Positions 31,714 through 42,107 of a DNA stretch of 64,000 bases are shown one piece after another. The notes under the pieces are model-generated. The model was not told where the DNA came from and searched no databases. It saw nothing but the letters and a program-made list of their open reading frames with translations. The stretch's first letter is position 1. Every line of letters begins with the position of its first letter. Source of the stretch: Paramyrothecium sp. XJ0827 (lineage: Eukaryota; Ascomycota; Sordariomycetes; Hypocreales; Stachybotryaceae); NCBI GenBank assembly GCA_020881915.1, contig JAJFPB010000006.1, positions 310,001-374,000 of the forward strand, written 5' to 3'. Made by a program: the position numbers and the translations under genes.

Positions 31714-33575
31714 ACGTACATGATAAGCGAGTGCCACAGACAAGCGAATGCCACACCAAACACGTCCCCACGCTTTTTCAACTTCAATTGCGATTGTTCC
31801 TACAACCAAAAATGCGGAAGAAAAGTGACGAAGCAAAGCTAATTCTAGCCCTCCAGGCTCTTGAAAATGATCCTAACCTAAGTATACGAGCTGCCGCAGC
31901 GACTTACACAGTAGACTTTAGCACCCTCGCTCGTCGGCGACGCGGCCAATCTTCCCGACGCGATATTATACCCAATTCCGGGAAACTAACGGATTTGGAG
32001 GAGTCGACAATTGTTCAATACGTTCTCGACCTAGATTCGAGATCGTTTCCTCCTCGCCTTCGCGACGTGGAAGATATGGCCAATAAACTGCTCGCCGACC
32101 GCGACGCGCCCTCCGTCGGCAAGCGCTGGGCCTCCAACTTTGTCAAACGACAACCAGAACTAAAGACGCGTCGTTTTCAGAGACATGACTACCAAAGAGC
32201 CAAATGCGAAGACCCAGAGGTTATTTGTGGCTGGTTTACGCTTGTGCGGAATATCATCACCAAATATGGCATCGTGGAGTCGGATATTTACAACTTTGAC
32301 GAGACTGGCTTTATGATGGGAATTATCTTCGCAGGTATGGACGTCACAGGCGCGGAAAGACGTTCCAATGCGAAATTAGCTCAAACTGGAAACCGAGAAT
32401 GGACTACAGTAGTCCAGGGCATCAATTCCCAGGGATGGTGGTTGCCGCCGTTTATCATTGTTGCGGGTCAATATCACCTCTCGACATGGTACGAAGATAG
32501 CCCTCTACCGCAAGACTGGGTCATCGCCACGACCGAAAATGGCTGGACGACAAACGAGAGAGGCTTAGAATGGGCTCGGAATTTCGACAAGCACACCAAG
32601 CCGCGTACAACCGGCGAATATCGCCTCCTCATCCTGGATGGCCACGGAAGTCACCTCTCGGTCGACTTCGAGCTCTACTGCAAAGACAACAAGATCATCA
32701 CGCTCTGTATGCCTTCTCACTCATCTCACATCCTTCAGCCTCTCGATGTGGGGTGTTTTGGCCCGCTCAAGCAAGCATACGGACGACAAATCGAGAGGAA
32801 GATGCGGGCGGGCACAACACACATCTCCAAGGAGGATTTCTCTCCGGCATTTTTAGCCGCATTCCAAGAGTCGATGACAGAAAAAAACATCCGCGGGGGT
32901 TTTCGAGGAGCAGGTCTTGTGCCTTTGAACCCGGAAAGTGTGATTTCTCGACTGGATGTGAAGCTACGTACGCCAACACCGGTCGGGGGGGCCGAAGAGC
33001 TACCGGCACCTTGGGTCTCTCAGACGCCACACAATCCGATAGAGGCGAGTTCACAATCCGAATTCATCAAGAACCGAATCTCTAGACACCAAGGAAGCTC
33101 TCCAACATCTATTCTCCATGCTGTCGATCAGTTTGCAAAGGGGGCGCAAGGAATCATGCATCAGATTGCTTTGCTGAGGTCGGAAAACCAGATCCTTCGG
33201 CAGGAGAATGAGATACTTAGCCGACGTCGACGTGCCCAAAAAGAAACGATTGCGGGACGGAGGAAGTCTAACTCTAGCTGAAGGGCAGAATTTGCAAGAT
33301 CAGAAGGAGGTTGATGTGCAATTAGAAGAAGAAAGCCGTCGAAATGGTGGTCGTCGGCGTAGGCCGGAAACGAGGGAAAGACGATGTGGCGTGTGCGGCA
33401 ACACAGGGCATAATGCGCGAAGATGTCAGATAGAAGTAGCATTGTCTTGAGAACATATTTCCGACAAGTTTGGGCCAATTTAGAACGTTGTGGTTGACTT
33501 TGCAGGGTAGAGACTGCCAAGGGTGTAGTGAGGTGTGGCATTCGCTTGTCTGTGGCACTCGCTTATCATGTACGT
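31714..33575 (+). mobile_element. Fot/pogo transposon 1 (1862 bp)
   Basis: Perfect 44-bp terminal inverted repeats starting ACGTACATGATAAGCGAGTG, flanked by TA on both sides (31712-31713 and 33576-33577), the Tc1/mariner target. Inside each end the 13-mer AAGCGAGTGCCAC recurs after AGAC as AAGCGAATGCCAC. It interrupts the adenosine deaminase gene. Confidence 0.95.
31812..33450 (+). CDS. Pogo transposase 1, one late frameshift
   Basis: A long open frame from ATG 31812 to 33281 (489 codons): an N-terminal Psq-type helix-turn-helix (LALQALENDPNLSIRAAAAT), a CENP-B-type HTH (GKRWASNFVKRQPELKTRR), then the DDE_1 catalytic core with its three acidic residues in YNFDETGFMMG, LLILDGHGSH and LQPLDVGCFGPLK. 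A C-terminal coiled-coil-like stretch (QIALLRSENQILRQENEIL) leads to a one-base shift near 33237, after which another frame codes a CCHC zinc knuckle, CGVCGNTGHNARRC, ending at 33450. The other two copies in this window place the knuckle in the same position, so it belongs to the protein. The catalytic part is entirely intact, so this is the copy nearest to active. Confidence 0.9.
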
Positions 33576-33669
33576 TATCCACTTCATTAGTCCTGCTCCA
33601 CATTGACCAAAGAGTCAACTAAACCCCTATCTCAATCTGGGTGGATGGTTTGAGATAGGCCGCTCTGTG

Positions 33670-33718
33670 GACCAGATCCATACGATACATTCAATAAGCC
33701 CTTGCACAGCCAAGGGGA
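33670..33718 (-). repeat. Orphan piggyBac-like terminal repeat
   Basis: GATCCATACGATACATTCAA and then TAAGCCCTTGCACAGCCAAGG match, in reverse, the left end and adjoining interior of the element at 24227, with C-to-T type differences. No second end or transposase was found near it. Confidence 0.7.
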
Positions 33719-34091
33719 GAAGCTCATTACTGGCGATCCCCCACAAATGAAGCGATCGGTAAAACTGCACTTTATAGCGGGGCTAGATCGGTAGCTCCCC
33801 GGTTGGCTAAAAAATAATGTAGGCTTGCTTGTTCCGCTCCAGCCTTTTGTACGATCGGCGATCGGCAATGCTGAGACTGATACAATTTCTCTTGGACTGA
33901 GGAGAGCTATGGTGTTCGATCTGTTATGTGGCGTACCACTGTATCATAAGAGGCTGTATGGTGGCGCACAAGGAGACAGCTCGCATTGAAAAAGTGGGGC
34001 TACAGCTGAAGCGAGGAAAGACATTTGATCCTGCTGCTCAACCGGATGAGATGTCACCGGAGATTTATAACCGTTTACTTAATAACGACTA
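33719..34091. other. No gene recognised
   Basis: Spacer between the orphan piggyBac end and pogo 2. Only short frames. Confidence 0.35.
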
Positions 34092-35952
34092 ACGTACATG
34101 ATAAGCGAGTCGGTCAGACAAGCGAGTCGGTCAAAAATCCCTCATCCTACATCTCAATCAATTGATCAAATGATTCACCACAACTAGCCATGTCACACTC
34201 AATTCAAGAGGCTAATATTATTCTTGCACTTCAAGCCATTCAAAAGGACCCAAAATTAAGCTGCTGCGACGCTGCAAAGGCCTACCAGATTCCATATAGT
34301 ACTCTGCTTGATCGTAAGCACGGCAGACAATCCCGACGCGATATTATGGCCAATTCGCGTAAACTACGGTATCTGATCTTGAGGAACAGACAATAGTTCA
34401 ATATATCCTTGATCTAGATATGCGAGGGTTTTCACCCCGGCTTTGTGGTGTTGAAGAAATGGCCAATCGACTGCTTGCTGAGCGCGAGATGCCTCCTGTT
34501 GGTCAACGCTGGGCTTCGAATTTTATCAGGCGCCAACCAGAGCTCAAGACGCGTTTCTTTCGCAGATATGATTACCAGAGGGCCAAATGCGAAGATCCAA
34601 TCGCAATAAACGCGTGGTTTTTGCTCGTGGAGAACATAATCGCGAAGTACGGTATAAGATCAGATGATCAGTACAACTTTGATGAGACTGGCTTTATGAT
34701 GGGCGTGATTATGAGCGGTATGGTGGTTACAGGCTCAGAAAGGCGTGCAAACCCTAAAAAGGTTCAGCCCGGAAACCGTGAATGGGTCACCGTAATTGAA
34801 TCGATCAATGCCGAAGGGTGGGCGCTGCCGCCGTTCATCATTGTTGCAGGCCAATATCACCTCTCTAGCTGGTATCGCGAAAGCAACCTCCCCCGATTGG
34901 GCTATTACAACCACTAAAAATGGCTGGACCGACAACGAGACGGGCCTCGAGTGGCTAAAACACTTCAATCGGCATACAATCAAAAGATCAAATGGTGCCT
35001 ATCGTCTCCTGATCCTTGACGGGCATGAGAGCCACCATTCGGTCGCTTTTGAGGATTTCTGCAAGGAGAATAAGATTATCACGCTCTGTATGCCGCCTCA
35101 TTCATCTCATCTACTCCAGCCGCTAGATGTGGGCTGCTTTGGGCCGCTGAAGAAGGCTTATGGTCGAGAAATAGAGCATTTGATCAAGTGCTCTATAACA
35201 CACATTTCCAAGACCGAGTTCTTTCCCGCCTTCCACGCCGCACATCTAGCCACGATGACTAAGAACAATATTCGGGGAGGGTTCAAAGGCGCCGGACTTG
35301 CTCCTTTAGATGCGAACTATGTGATCTCGAAGCTTGATATTCGGTTACGAACTCCAACGCCTATTATCGATGAGCCGGAGCTTCCTGCCCCTTGGACTTC
35401 AAGGACCCCAAAGACAGTCAGGGAAACTGAATCTCAATCTGAATACCTAAGAAGACGAATTAGAAGACATAAAAGTAGCTCCCCAGCATCAATTATTGAT
35501 GCCTTGAATTCATTTTCTAAGAGTTTACTTGCAAATCAGCATAAGATGGCACTACTAGAGGCTGAGAACCGCGATCTTCGAGAGGCAAATGAGATACTAA
35601 GCCGGCGCCGGAGGGAAAAAGAAACGCCTACGGGATGGAGGGACAATGACTGTAGGGGAAGGTCAGGCATCAATTGATCAAATAGATGTAGATACGCAGG
35701 TAGTGGCCGAATCGTCGAGGCGAGGTGGTCAAGGAAGGTCAGGGCAACCAACCCAACGGCGATGTGGTGTATGCGGCAAGCCCGGCCATAATGTACGAAC
35801 ATGTCAGGCAGAGATAGAGGTATCTGGACAAGAGTATAGCGATTAGTTCTAATTGATCAAATGATCTGTGGTGTTTTAATTGAGGTTCCTGCCTTGAGGG
35901 TTGAGATTAGTGACCGACTCGCTTGTCTGACCGACTCGCTTATCATATACGT
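34092..35952 (+). mobile_element. Fot/pogo transposon 2 (1861 bp, dead)
   Basis: 42-bp terminal inverted repeats with one mismatch, starting ACGTACATGATAAGCGAGTC, flanked by TA (34090-34091, 35953-35954). Inside the repeat AAGCGAGTCGGTC occurs twice, separated by AGAC. Confidence 0.93.
34190..35846 (+). pseudogene. Pogo transposase 2, frameshifted
   Basis: Collinear with copy 1. The Psq-like domain starts at 34190; the frame shifts near 34370, continues through MANRLLAEREMPPVGQRW and YNFDETGFMMG, shifts again at 34898 (two bases lost in a C run between SNLP and DWAITTT), then reads LLILDGHESHHSV and LQPLDVGCFGPLK. It shifts once more near 35635, before the zinc knuckle CGVCGKPGHNVRTC ends at 35846. 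The second catalytic Asp is kept but its loop reads GHESH rather than GHGSH. At least three shifts make it non-functional as read. Confidence 0.88.
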
Positions 35953-36193
35953 TAATCATATTACCGCTACTAACATACATGAGTGGAGAAATCATTGTCG
36001 TTGTCTCCAAACCAGATACAACATCTTCTACCAGTGCATCTAGTGATTTCTGAAACACTAAGACATTGGGCCCGCCATTATCACAGTGCGTTTGAGGTAG
36101 CAATAATGATGGGAGATAAACCAAGCCAACCTGAACCATCCCCTAGAATTGTCACTACAGTGAGGCCACTCTCGGAGAGCCCAGTTAACAGAC

Positions 36194-36504
36194 TTAACAA
36201 GTATACTTAATATCGCACTGCCGCTGTATTCGCAAAGATTAGCCCGTCTACGAAGTATATAACCGAGAATAAGGTAACACTTACGCACCAGTACCCACAT
36301 CCACCGGAGCAACACTGCCCGCATCAAAGTTGCCAAGTCAGCTAGAAACTTCATGAAACAGTTACAGTGCGAACTTACGCCCTTAGAAACACAACTTGCA
36401 GGGAGGCATGCACGAGCCTCTAAACCCTTGTTAGGATTGTCTAGAGACGGGGCGGCAAGGGCTATGGTTGTAAAGAGCGCAAAAAGTGCGTGTACAGGTT
36501 GCAT
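36194..36504 (-). CDS. Small secreted cysteine-rich protein, three exons
   Basis: Complement of join(36194..36223, 36285..36314, 36379..36504), 61 residues. Intron 1 (36315..36378) has GTAAGT, a TAGCTGACTT branch and a GGGCAG acceptor; intron 2 (36224..36284) has GTAAGT, a GGCTAATC branch and a TACAG acceptor; both are phase 0. Exon 1 codes a signal peptide (MQPVHALFALFTTIALAAPS) and a short pro-region ending LEAR, a common maturation site form. The mature part is about 30 residues with eight cysteines spaced C-x4-C-x4-CC-x3-C-x3-C-x2-C-x5-C, the last being the C-terminal residue. This can form four disulfides. Unspliced, the frame gives a 148-codon protein of no sense. Such peptides are candidate effectors or antimicrobials, but I know no named family for this spacing. 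Confidence 0.72.
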
Positions 36505-37749
36505 TCTGGCTGGTGATACAAGCGCTGTTTCGATAGTGTGGCCGACGACAGGGTAAATTTAAGGAGAAAGGAGATGAGCAAGAGTATAGCGGCCTTGATA
36601 TTTAGAATTGGAAACTGAATAAATTCATCTGAGCTATTGGGGGGATGCCTTCTTAACACATGGTCTAAAAGCCCGAAACAGTTGTTCTTTCAGAGATCTG
36701 ACTCAGGTATTGGTATGATGACGAGATATTCAGCCCATCCTGATGTATCATAGTGACGTCGATTCATGATCACTGGACTCATTTCCCATTGCAGCTACAA
36801 GACAGAAACATTAGTACCCCGCTCCATGCCACTTACGATCTGCTTTTGGAATTTTCAAGTCATTAGTGCATTCCAATCTTAATACATGATAATGACAACG
36901 GCATTCAGATTTAACTCAATGTATTATACCTTTAAGCCAAATTGTTTCTTGGTTTTGGGGAGCTGCGTAAGCCTGGTTAACATGTCATCGAGATTCGAAG
37001 ACGAAGTTGAAGCGAAAGGTGGCCGTCCTGTGAATACCAGAACATAAAGATATTGGGGAAGACAGGCTGAGTATGACCGGAAGATATTTAGAAGCTTTGC
37101 TGGACACTAAATGGCACCAAGACGAGCAAAACATGACCTAATATCGGAGTATTCCGTGGCCTATAGGGGCTTAGGTAGGCAACTAGGGGGTCAGCGGTGT
37201 GACATTCCATAGGGTATATTTACGTTAACCCCGCCCTTGATTAAGCCCTACTGGCAATACATCGGAACACATGCTTAGGAATGTTCAAAGTGCCTAGCGG
37301 CGTGCCTCACTTTGACTGGATTGGTTAGGGTAGACAAACCAGCCTCGGAGTAGGTATTAGAAAATGCCACGATACTGATTGGTTCCTAACGAAACTACGA
37401 GGCAATGCCGTGGGCAATTCAAGGCCGTAGCCACTGGATAGGAAGCCACGTTACATTTACAAGAGTCCCCAGTGGCAACAAAGCTAGACACAGATCGACA
37501 CAGGGGCTCGAATGTGTATTTTGAGCATAATTGCCTTCGTGAATGCTGAGTTAAGCTCTATTGCGGAAGTCTATATAGCAAGGCATGGTGCTCATTCCTA
37601 CAGTGGCCATCGTCATTAATTACTAGCTATAGCGACTCCGTTTTGTACACACTCGCTGCCATCTCGTTGTCAACCCTTGTCGCCACAATTTCTTACAGAA
37701 ATAAAACCACAGCGCATGACAGTCTGGTCGTTAATTTACTGGGCATACT
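36505..37749. other. 1.2 kb without a gene
   Basis: Upstream of the cysteine-rich gene on the left, 3' flank of the REG1-type relic on the right. AT-richer than the surroundings; no frames or repeats worth naming. Confidence 0.4.
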
Positions 37750-39534
37750 CTAAGTCTTCCACCCAACGTTCCCAAATATGTGTGTGATGTCTCGTGCCGC
37801 GTTGATGGTCTCAGTGACGCGACCAAAAAGCCATCTCCTGCCGAGGAACTGCCTTCTTCTAGAGACATGAGCATGCCGGAGGGGATCCGGCACATCCCAG
37901 AGGATTCGTCTCCTAAACTGCTGGATGAGACAGATCGATGAAGTCTGCTGCTAGTCGATTCCGATGATTGGGAGACCCTGGTAGATGTTGAGCTGGGTAT
38001 GGAGTCATCTATGTCTTCATCCTCATCCTCATCCCTGCGCGATACACCAGCACTGCGTTTCATAGCGGTCTCTGGTGGCTCGGAAGTATCTTCCCGATAA
38101 TTCAATCTGGTTGAGGACAGCATAGCGATAGTCTTACCTTCCGGAGGGACAGAATTCTTTATACGCCGCCTAGATCCCAGCAACTGTGTCTTACAATGCT
38201 TCCGCTTCATCACGGCACTATCGGAGCCACTGTAATCAGCCAGACGGTCTGTGGCAACGTCTTCCTCTTCTTCGCCCTTAATATTGACGGCAATGCATTG
38301 CTCGACCTGTTCGTTGAAATGAATGCGTTTGCGCTGGGGTGTTTGTGACGGCATAAACCCCCACGAGTCTGTTGAAACTATACTGTCCCGATTCGCCTGA
38401 CTAGATCTCCTTGAGGGAAATGGGTATGTGGCGTAGCCAGTATTCGCTCGTCCCATGGTAGGACACAAAATTCCTTGCGGCTCCGGAGCCTGGACGGCGG
38501 CAATAGCTTGTTTGAGTAGCGAGGCCGTCGAAAGGGATTTGCGGAGCATAACCTCTGACATGCTTCTGTTCTTGAGAATGGGCTTTTTGTTGAGATTGAC
38601 AAGTGAGCCTGATTTGGACAAGGTCGAATTCAATGGTTTCGTCCGAGCCTCTTGCAGTGCAATAGCGCCCTGCTGCAAAGGTCCATACAACCATGTTACA
38701 TCATAGTCCTTGAACCTAGAGAGAGGAAATATTAGTGACAAGGGTATTGGGGCGGGAAAAGCAAGCATTACTCACCAATTCAAAGACTCGGGCGAAATGG
38801 TCTTAAGGTTGTTCTTGGCCTTGATCCAGGTCCTCCTGGTCTCCTCCATGAAGCATTCTCAAGTCTGGCACCATTGGCAAATTCGCCTCTTCGTGCAACC
38901 ACATATCGCCATGATGACCAAATATCTTCCTCTTTCCACTCATAAGACAAATAGTCAACCTGACGAGTAGGATGGCTGGTCACAGCAGTGTCGTCCTCGG
39001 CATGCTCGCCAAATTCAGGGGGTCCAGGCCTCGAAGGATTGTCGAAAATATGTTGCTCGGTGGAGAACACCGTCCACGACCCTCCTGACCCAGAGCTGGG
39101 GGGAGGTTCAAGATTGTAGTCGGACTGCAGGTTAGGGTTGATAAAGAGCTTTTGCTGATCATGGGAGGGGAAATGAAGGGGTTACCTGTAGGCTCGTCGA
39201 TACCCCGGGCATCATCAACATCGGAGGCCACGGAAAAATTGCTGGCTGGTGTCAAGGCGTAAGAAGGATAGGAAGAATATGTGTGTATTGTGTGAGGCAA
39301 CGAAGGAGGCCAAGAAGGTGCGGATCCAGAGTTAGAAGCAGGAGGAAAGAAGGGCCAAGGCCGTGAAGACGAAGTCGTGTGGTAGGAAGTAGCTGCGTTA
39401 AGTTTTGGCTAGGAATAGCGAGCGCGATAATGATGCAGGTGCGAAGTAGCTGCTTTCTTCCGAGGGGGAGACCAATTGCCGGGCTGTACGACGTAAAAAA
39501 GAGACCAAATGCGCTGAAAACGGCAGGTGCACTA
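37750..39534 (-). pseudogene. REG1-type PP1 regulatory subunit (DUF1752), degraded
   Basis: Fungal REG1 proteins target PP1 phosphatase to Snf1 for glucose repression. Seen here: VDYLSYEWKEEDIWSSWRYV, TWIKAKNNLKTISPESLNW spliced (intron 38716..38775) to FKDYDVTWLYGPLQ, the KKPILKNRSMSEVMLRKS block, the PP1-docking KRIHFNEQVEQCI, a serine- and acid-rich middle, and the C-terminal VTETINAARDITHIFGNVGW to a TAG at 37750. Breaks: an extra 11 bp near 38843-38860 shifts the frame within the DUF1752 block, and a T5 run (A5 on the plus strand, 37825-37829) lacks one base before GRVTETINAARD. A third intron 39125..39185 joins with a shifted phase. Upstream coding-like sequence runs into pogo 3 at 39535, so the start is unknown and may be cut off. 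REG1 is normally single-copy. Confidence 0.8.
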
Positions 39535-41391
39535 ACGTACATGATAAGCGAGTGCACCAACCAAGCGAGTGCACCAAAAATTCACACCATTAAAATAGAA
39601 CATTACTTAAAATCACTACAAAACATCTAATCAATTAAAATTAATCACTATCGTCTTCTTCAGATACTAACACAACTATCTGACATGTTCTTGAATTATG
39701 TCCGGTATTTCCACAGGTTCTACAGCGCCTTTCTCTCGCCAGTGCTGACCTCCCTCGACCACCACTTCTCAACAATCCAGCCATTATCTGCGCATCAACG
39801 TCTTTCTGATCAATCTCATCCCTTCCCTCACCTATAGTCATCTTCCCTCCATTCTGTAGCCGGGTTCTTTTTGCCCTACGCCGCTTGCTAAGAGTCTCAT
39901 TTGCCTGTCGAAGGATCTGGTTCTCAGACTTTAATAATGCTATTTGATGCATTATCGCCTTCGTTCCCTTAGAAAATGACTTAAGCGCATCAACAATAGA
40001 TGCTGGGGAGCTTCCTGGTGCCTTCTGATTCGTCTTTCAAGGTATTCAGATTGAGAGGTAGCCTCAAGGACCGTCTTTGGCGTCTTGGGCACCCAAGGGT
40101 CGGGGAGGCCGGCCTCCTCCTCAATCGGTGTTGGAGTTCGTACCTGCACATCAAGCTTCGATATGACACTTTCTGGGTCTAAAGGAACAAGCCCGGCCCC
40201 TCTAAAACCCCCTTTGATATTAATTTCTATTATGGCGGCTTGGTGGGCGGCGTAAAATGCCAGAAAGAACTCAGTCTTAGAAACGTGGGTTATAGAGCAC
40301 CTGATCAGATGCTCTATTTCTCGACCGTATGCCTTTTTGAGTGGCCCAAAGCACCCGACATCAAGAGGCTGAAGTAGGTGAGACGAATGAGGCGGCATAC
40401 ACAGCGTAATGATATGGTTATCTTCACAATATTTCTCAAAGTCAACCGAGTGGTGACTTCCATGCCCATCGAGGATCAGAAGACGATAGCGACCGGTTGA
40501 TCGGGCCTTGGTATGCCGGTCAAAGTGTTTTAGCCACTCAAGGCCGGTCTCATTGTCGGTCCAACCATTTTGAGTTGTCGCAATAGCCCAGTCGCCCGGA
40601 AGGTTGCTTTCCTGGTACCAGCTTGCGAGGTGATATTGGCCCGCGACCACGATGAACGGCGCGATCGCCCAGCCTTCGGCATTAATCGCCTGAATGACTG
40701 TAACCCATTCCCGGTTTCCAGGCTGGACTGATTTCGGGTTTCCACGCCTATCTGCACCTGTGACGACCATTCCGCTTGCAATTATGCCCATCATAAAGCC
40801 GGTCTCATCAAAGTTGTAGATATCGGCTAGGTCGATGCCATATTTCGCGATTGTGTTCTCCACGAGCCGGAACCAATTGCGAATAATGGTTGGATCTTCG
40901 CATTTAGCCCTCTGATAGTCATATTTACGAAAAAACGCGTCTTGAGCTCTGGTTGTCGCCTGACGAAGTTGGAAGCCCAGCGCTTGCCGACAGGTGACGC
41001 GTCGCGGTCAGCGAGCAGTCGGTTGGCCATTTCTTCAACACCACGCAGTCGCGGGGAAATCCTCGCGAATCCAGGTCGAGAATGAACTGGACAATAATCT
41101 GCTCCTCTAGATCGGATAGTCTCCGTGAGTTGGGGATGGTATCGCGCCGAGACTGGATGCCCCTCTGTCGGCGACGAAGGGCATAATAATCCACCTGGTA
41201 TAATCTTGCGGCGGGTCGTAGACCCAGTTTCGGGTCATTTTGAAGGGCCCGAAGAGCGAGAAGCATATTAGCTTCATTATTTGATTGTGACATATTTGGT
41301 GGTTGAGAAATAGTTGATTAGATGTAAAGAGGAGAGATTGAGTAATTTTTGGTGCACTCGCTTGGTTGGTGCACTCGCTTATCATGTACGT
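39535..41391 (-). mobile_element. Fot/pogo transposon 3 (1857 bp, dead)
   Basis: Perfect 48-bp terminal inverted repeats starting ACGTACATGATAAGCGAGTG, flanked by TA (39533-39534, 41392-41393). Inside the repeat AAGCGAGTGCACC occurs twice, separated by AACC. It lies against the 5' side of the REG1-type relic. Confidence 0.93.
39641..41293 (-). pseudogene. Pogo transposase 3, frameshifted
   Basis: Starts at 41293 with the Psq-like domain (LLALRALQNDPKLGLRPAAR). The frame shifts near 41050, reads MANRLLADRDASPVGKRW, shifts again near 40920 before YQRAKCEDP-type sequence, then runs intact through YNFDETGFMMG, LLILDGHGSH and LQPLDVGCFGPLK to RRIRRHQ. It shifts near 40010 and ends with the coiled-coil stretch and the knuckle CRTCGNTGHNSRTC. 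Three shifts in all; catalytic acidic residues are kept. Confidence 0.88.
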
Positions 41392-42107
41392 TATGGGATA
41401 CGTTATATGTCTTTTAATTCCTCGGGCGACTTGGGCTAACCGGGAAGCGTCCAGGCTTGACCGGTTAGCGAAGGCTAGTCCTGATGGAGATTAACATCCC
41501 TGTCGCAACAATGCGGCAGCTTCGCTTGGTGGCTTCGCTTGGCGGCTACCGAAAGGGCGTATATCTACTCTTATTTAAGGTAGGTAGTCTCAATCATAGA
41601 GGTACCTTGTCAAGTTTCGTAGCCTTAGTCTCACCGGTATGCAAAGACAGCTGCCAGCCCAGCCGCACAAAACAAAGAGGCCTCGCCCAATCATAGCCTA
41701 CCTATATCACGCCATCCGGGCGGTGGGAATGGAAAAAGTCTTGAGAAGCATACTTGGTGTTACTTTTGATGCTGTGTGCCGTATATCGGGCTTCAGCGCC
41801 GGCTGTCTACTTGCATTTTTCGGATTCGGGTGATCATCAACTCATGAACAACGGTCATTTGACTGGCGAGGCAGTGCAGAAGGTGCTCCTTCCCTAGCAG
41901 CCGTGTTTTCCCTGCACTTTCTCTCCCTCCCTACTCGATCTTTCTTTCTTTCACTCTGCACAGTATTCCTCCCAACATCTCAATCTTTTTCTTACCCATG
42001 GGCTCACAGTTTTAGCCTTTTACAGGCATCCACTACGAGGTCATCAAGACCCTGTGCATGAGTTAACATGTCATATCAATCCGCTCGCCGCATCTATATA
42101 TCACAAG
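41392..42107. other. No gene recognised
   Basis: Right flank of pogo 3 and putative promoter of the next relic, with a CT-rich tract at about 41915-41960. Confidence 0.4.

Noticed and set aside
33578..33620. Missing 5' exon of the adenosine deaminase to the right of pogo 1
   Set aside because: Only a dozen codons could be aligned by eye and one base is missing at the junction; not enough to claim.
36058..36504. 148-codon single-exon reading of the cysteine-rich locus
   Set aside because: Everything after residue 42 is intron-derived; two consensus introns give a far more coherent product.
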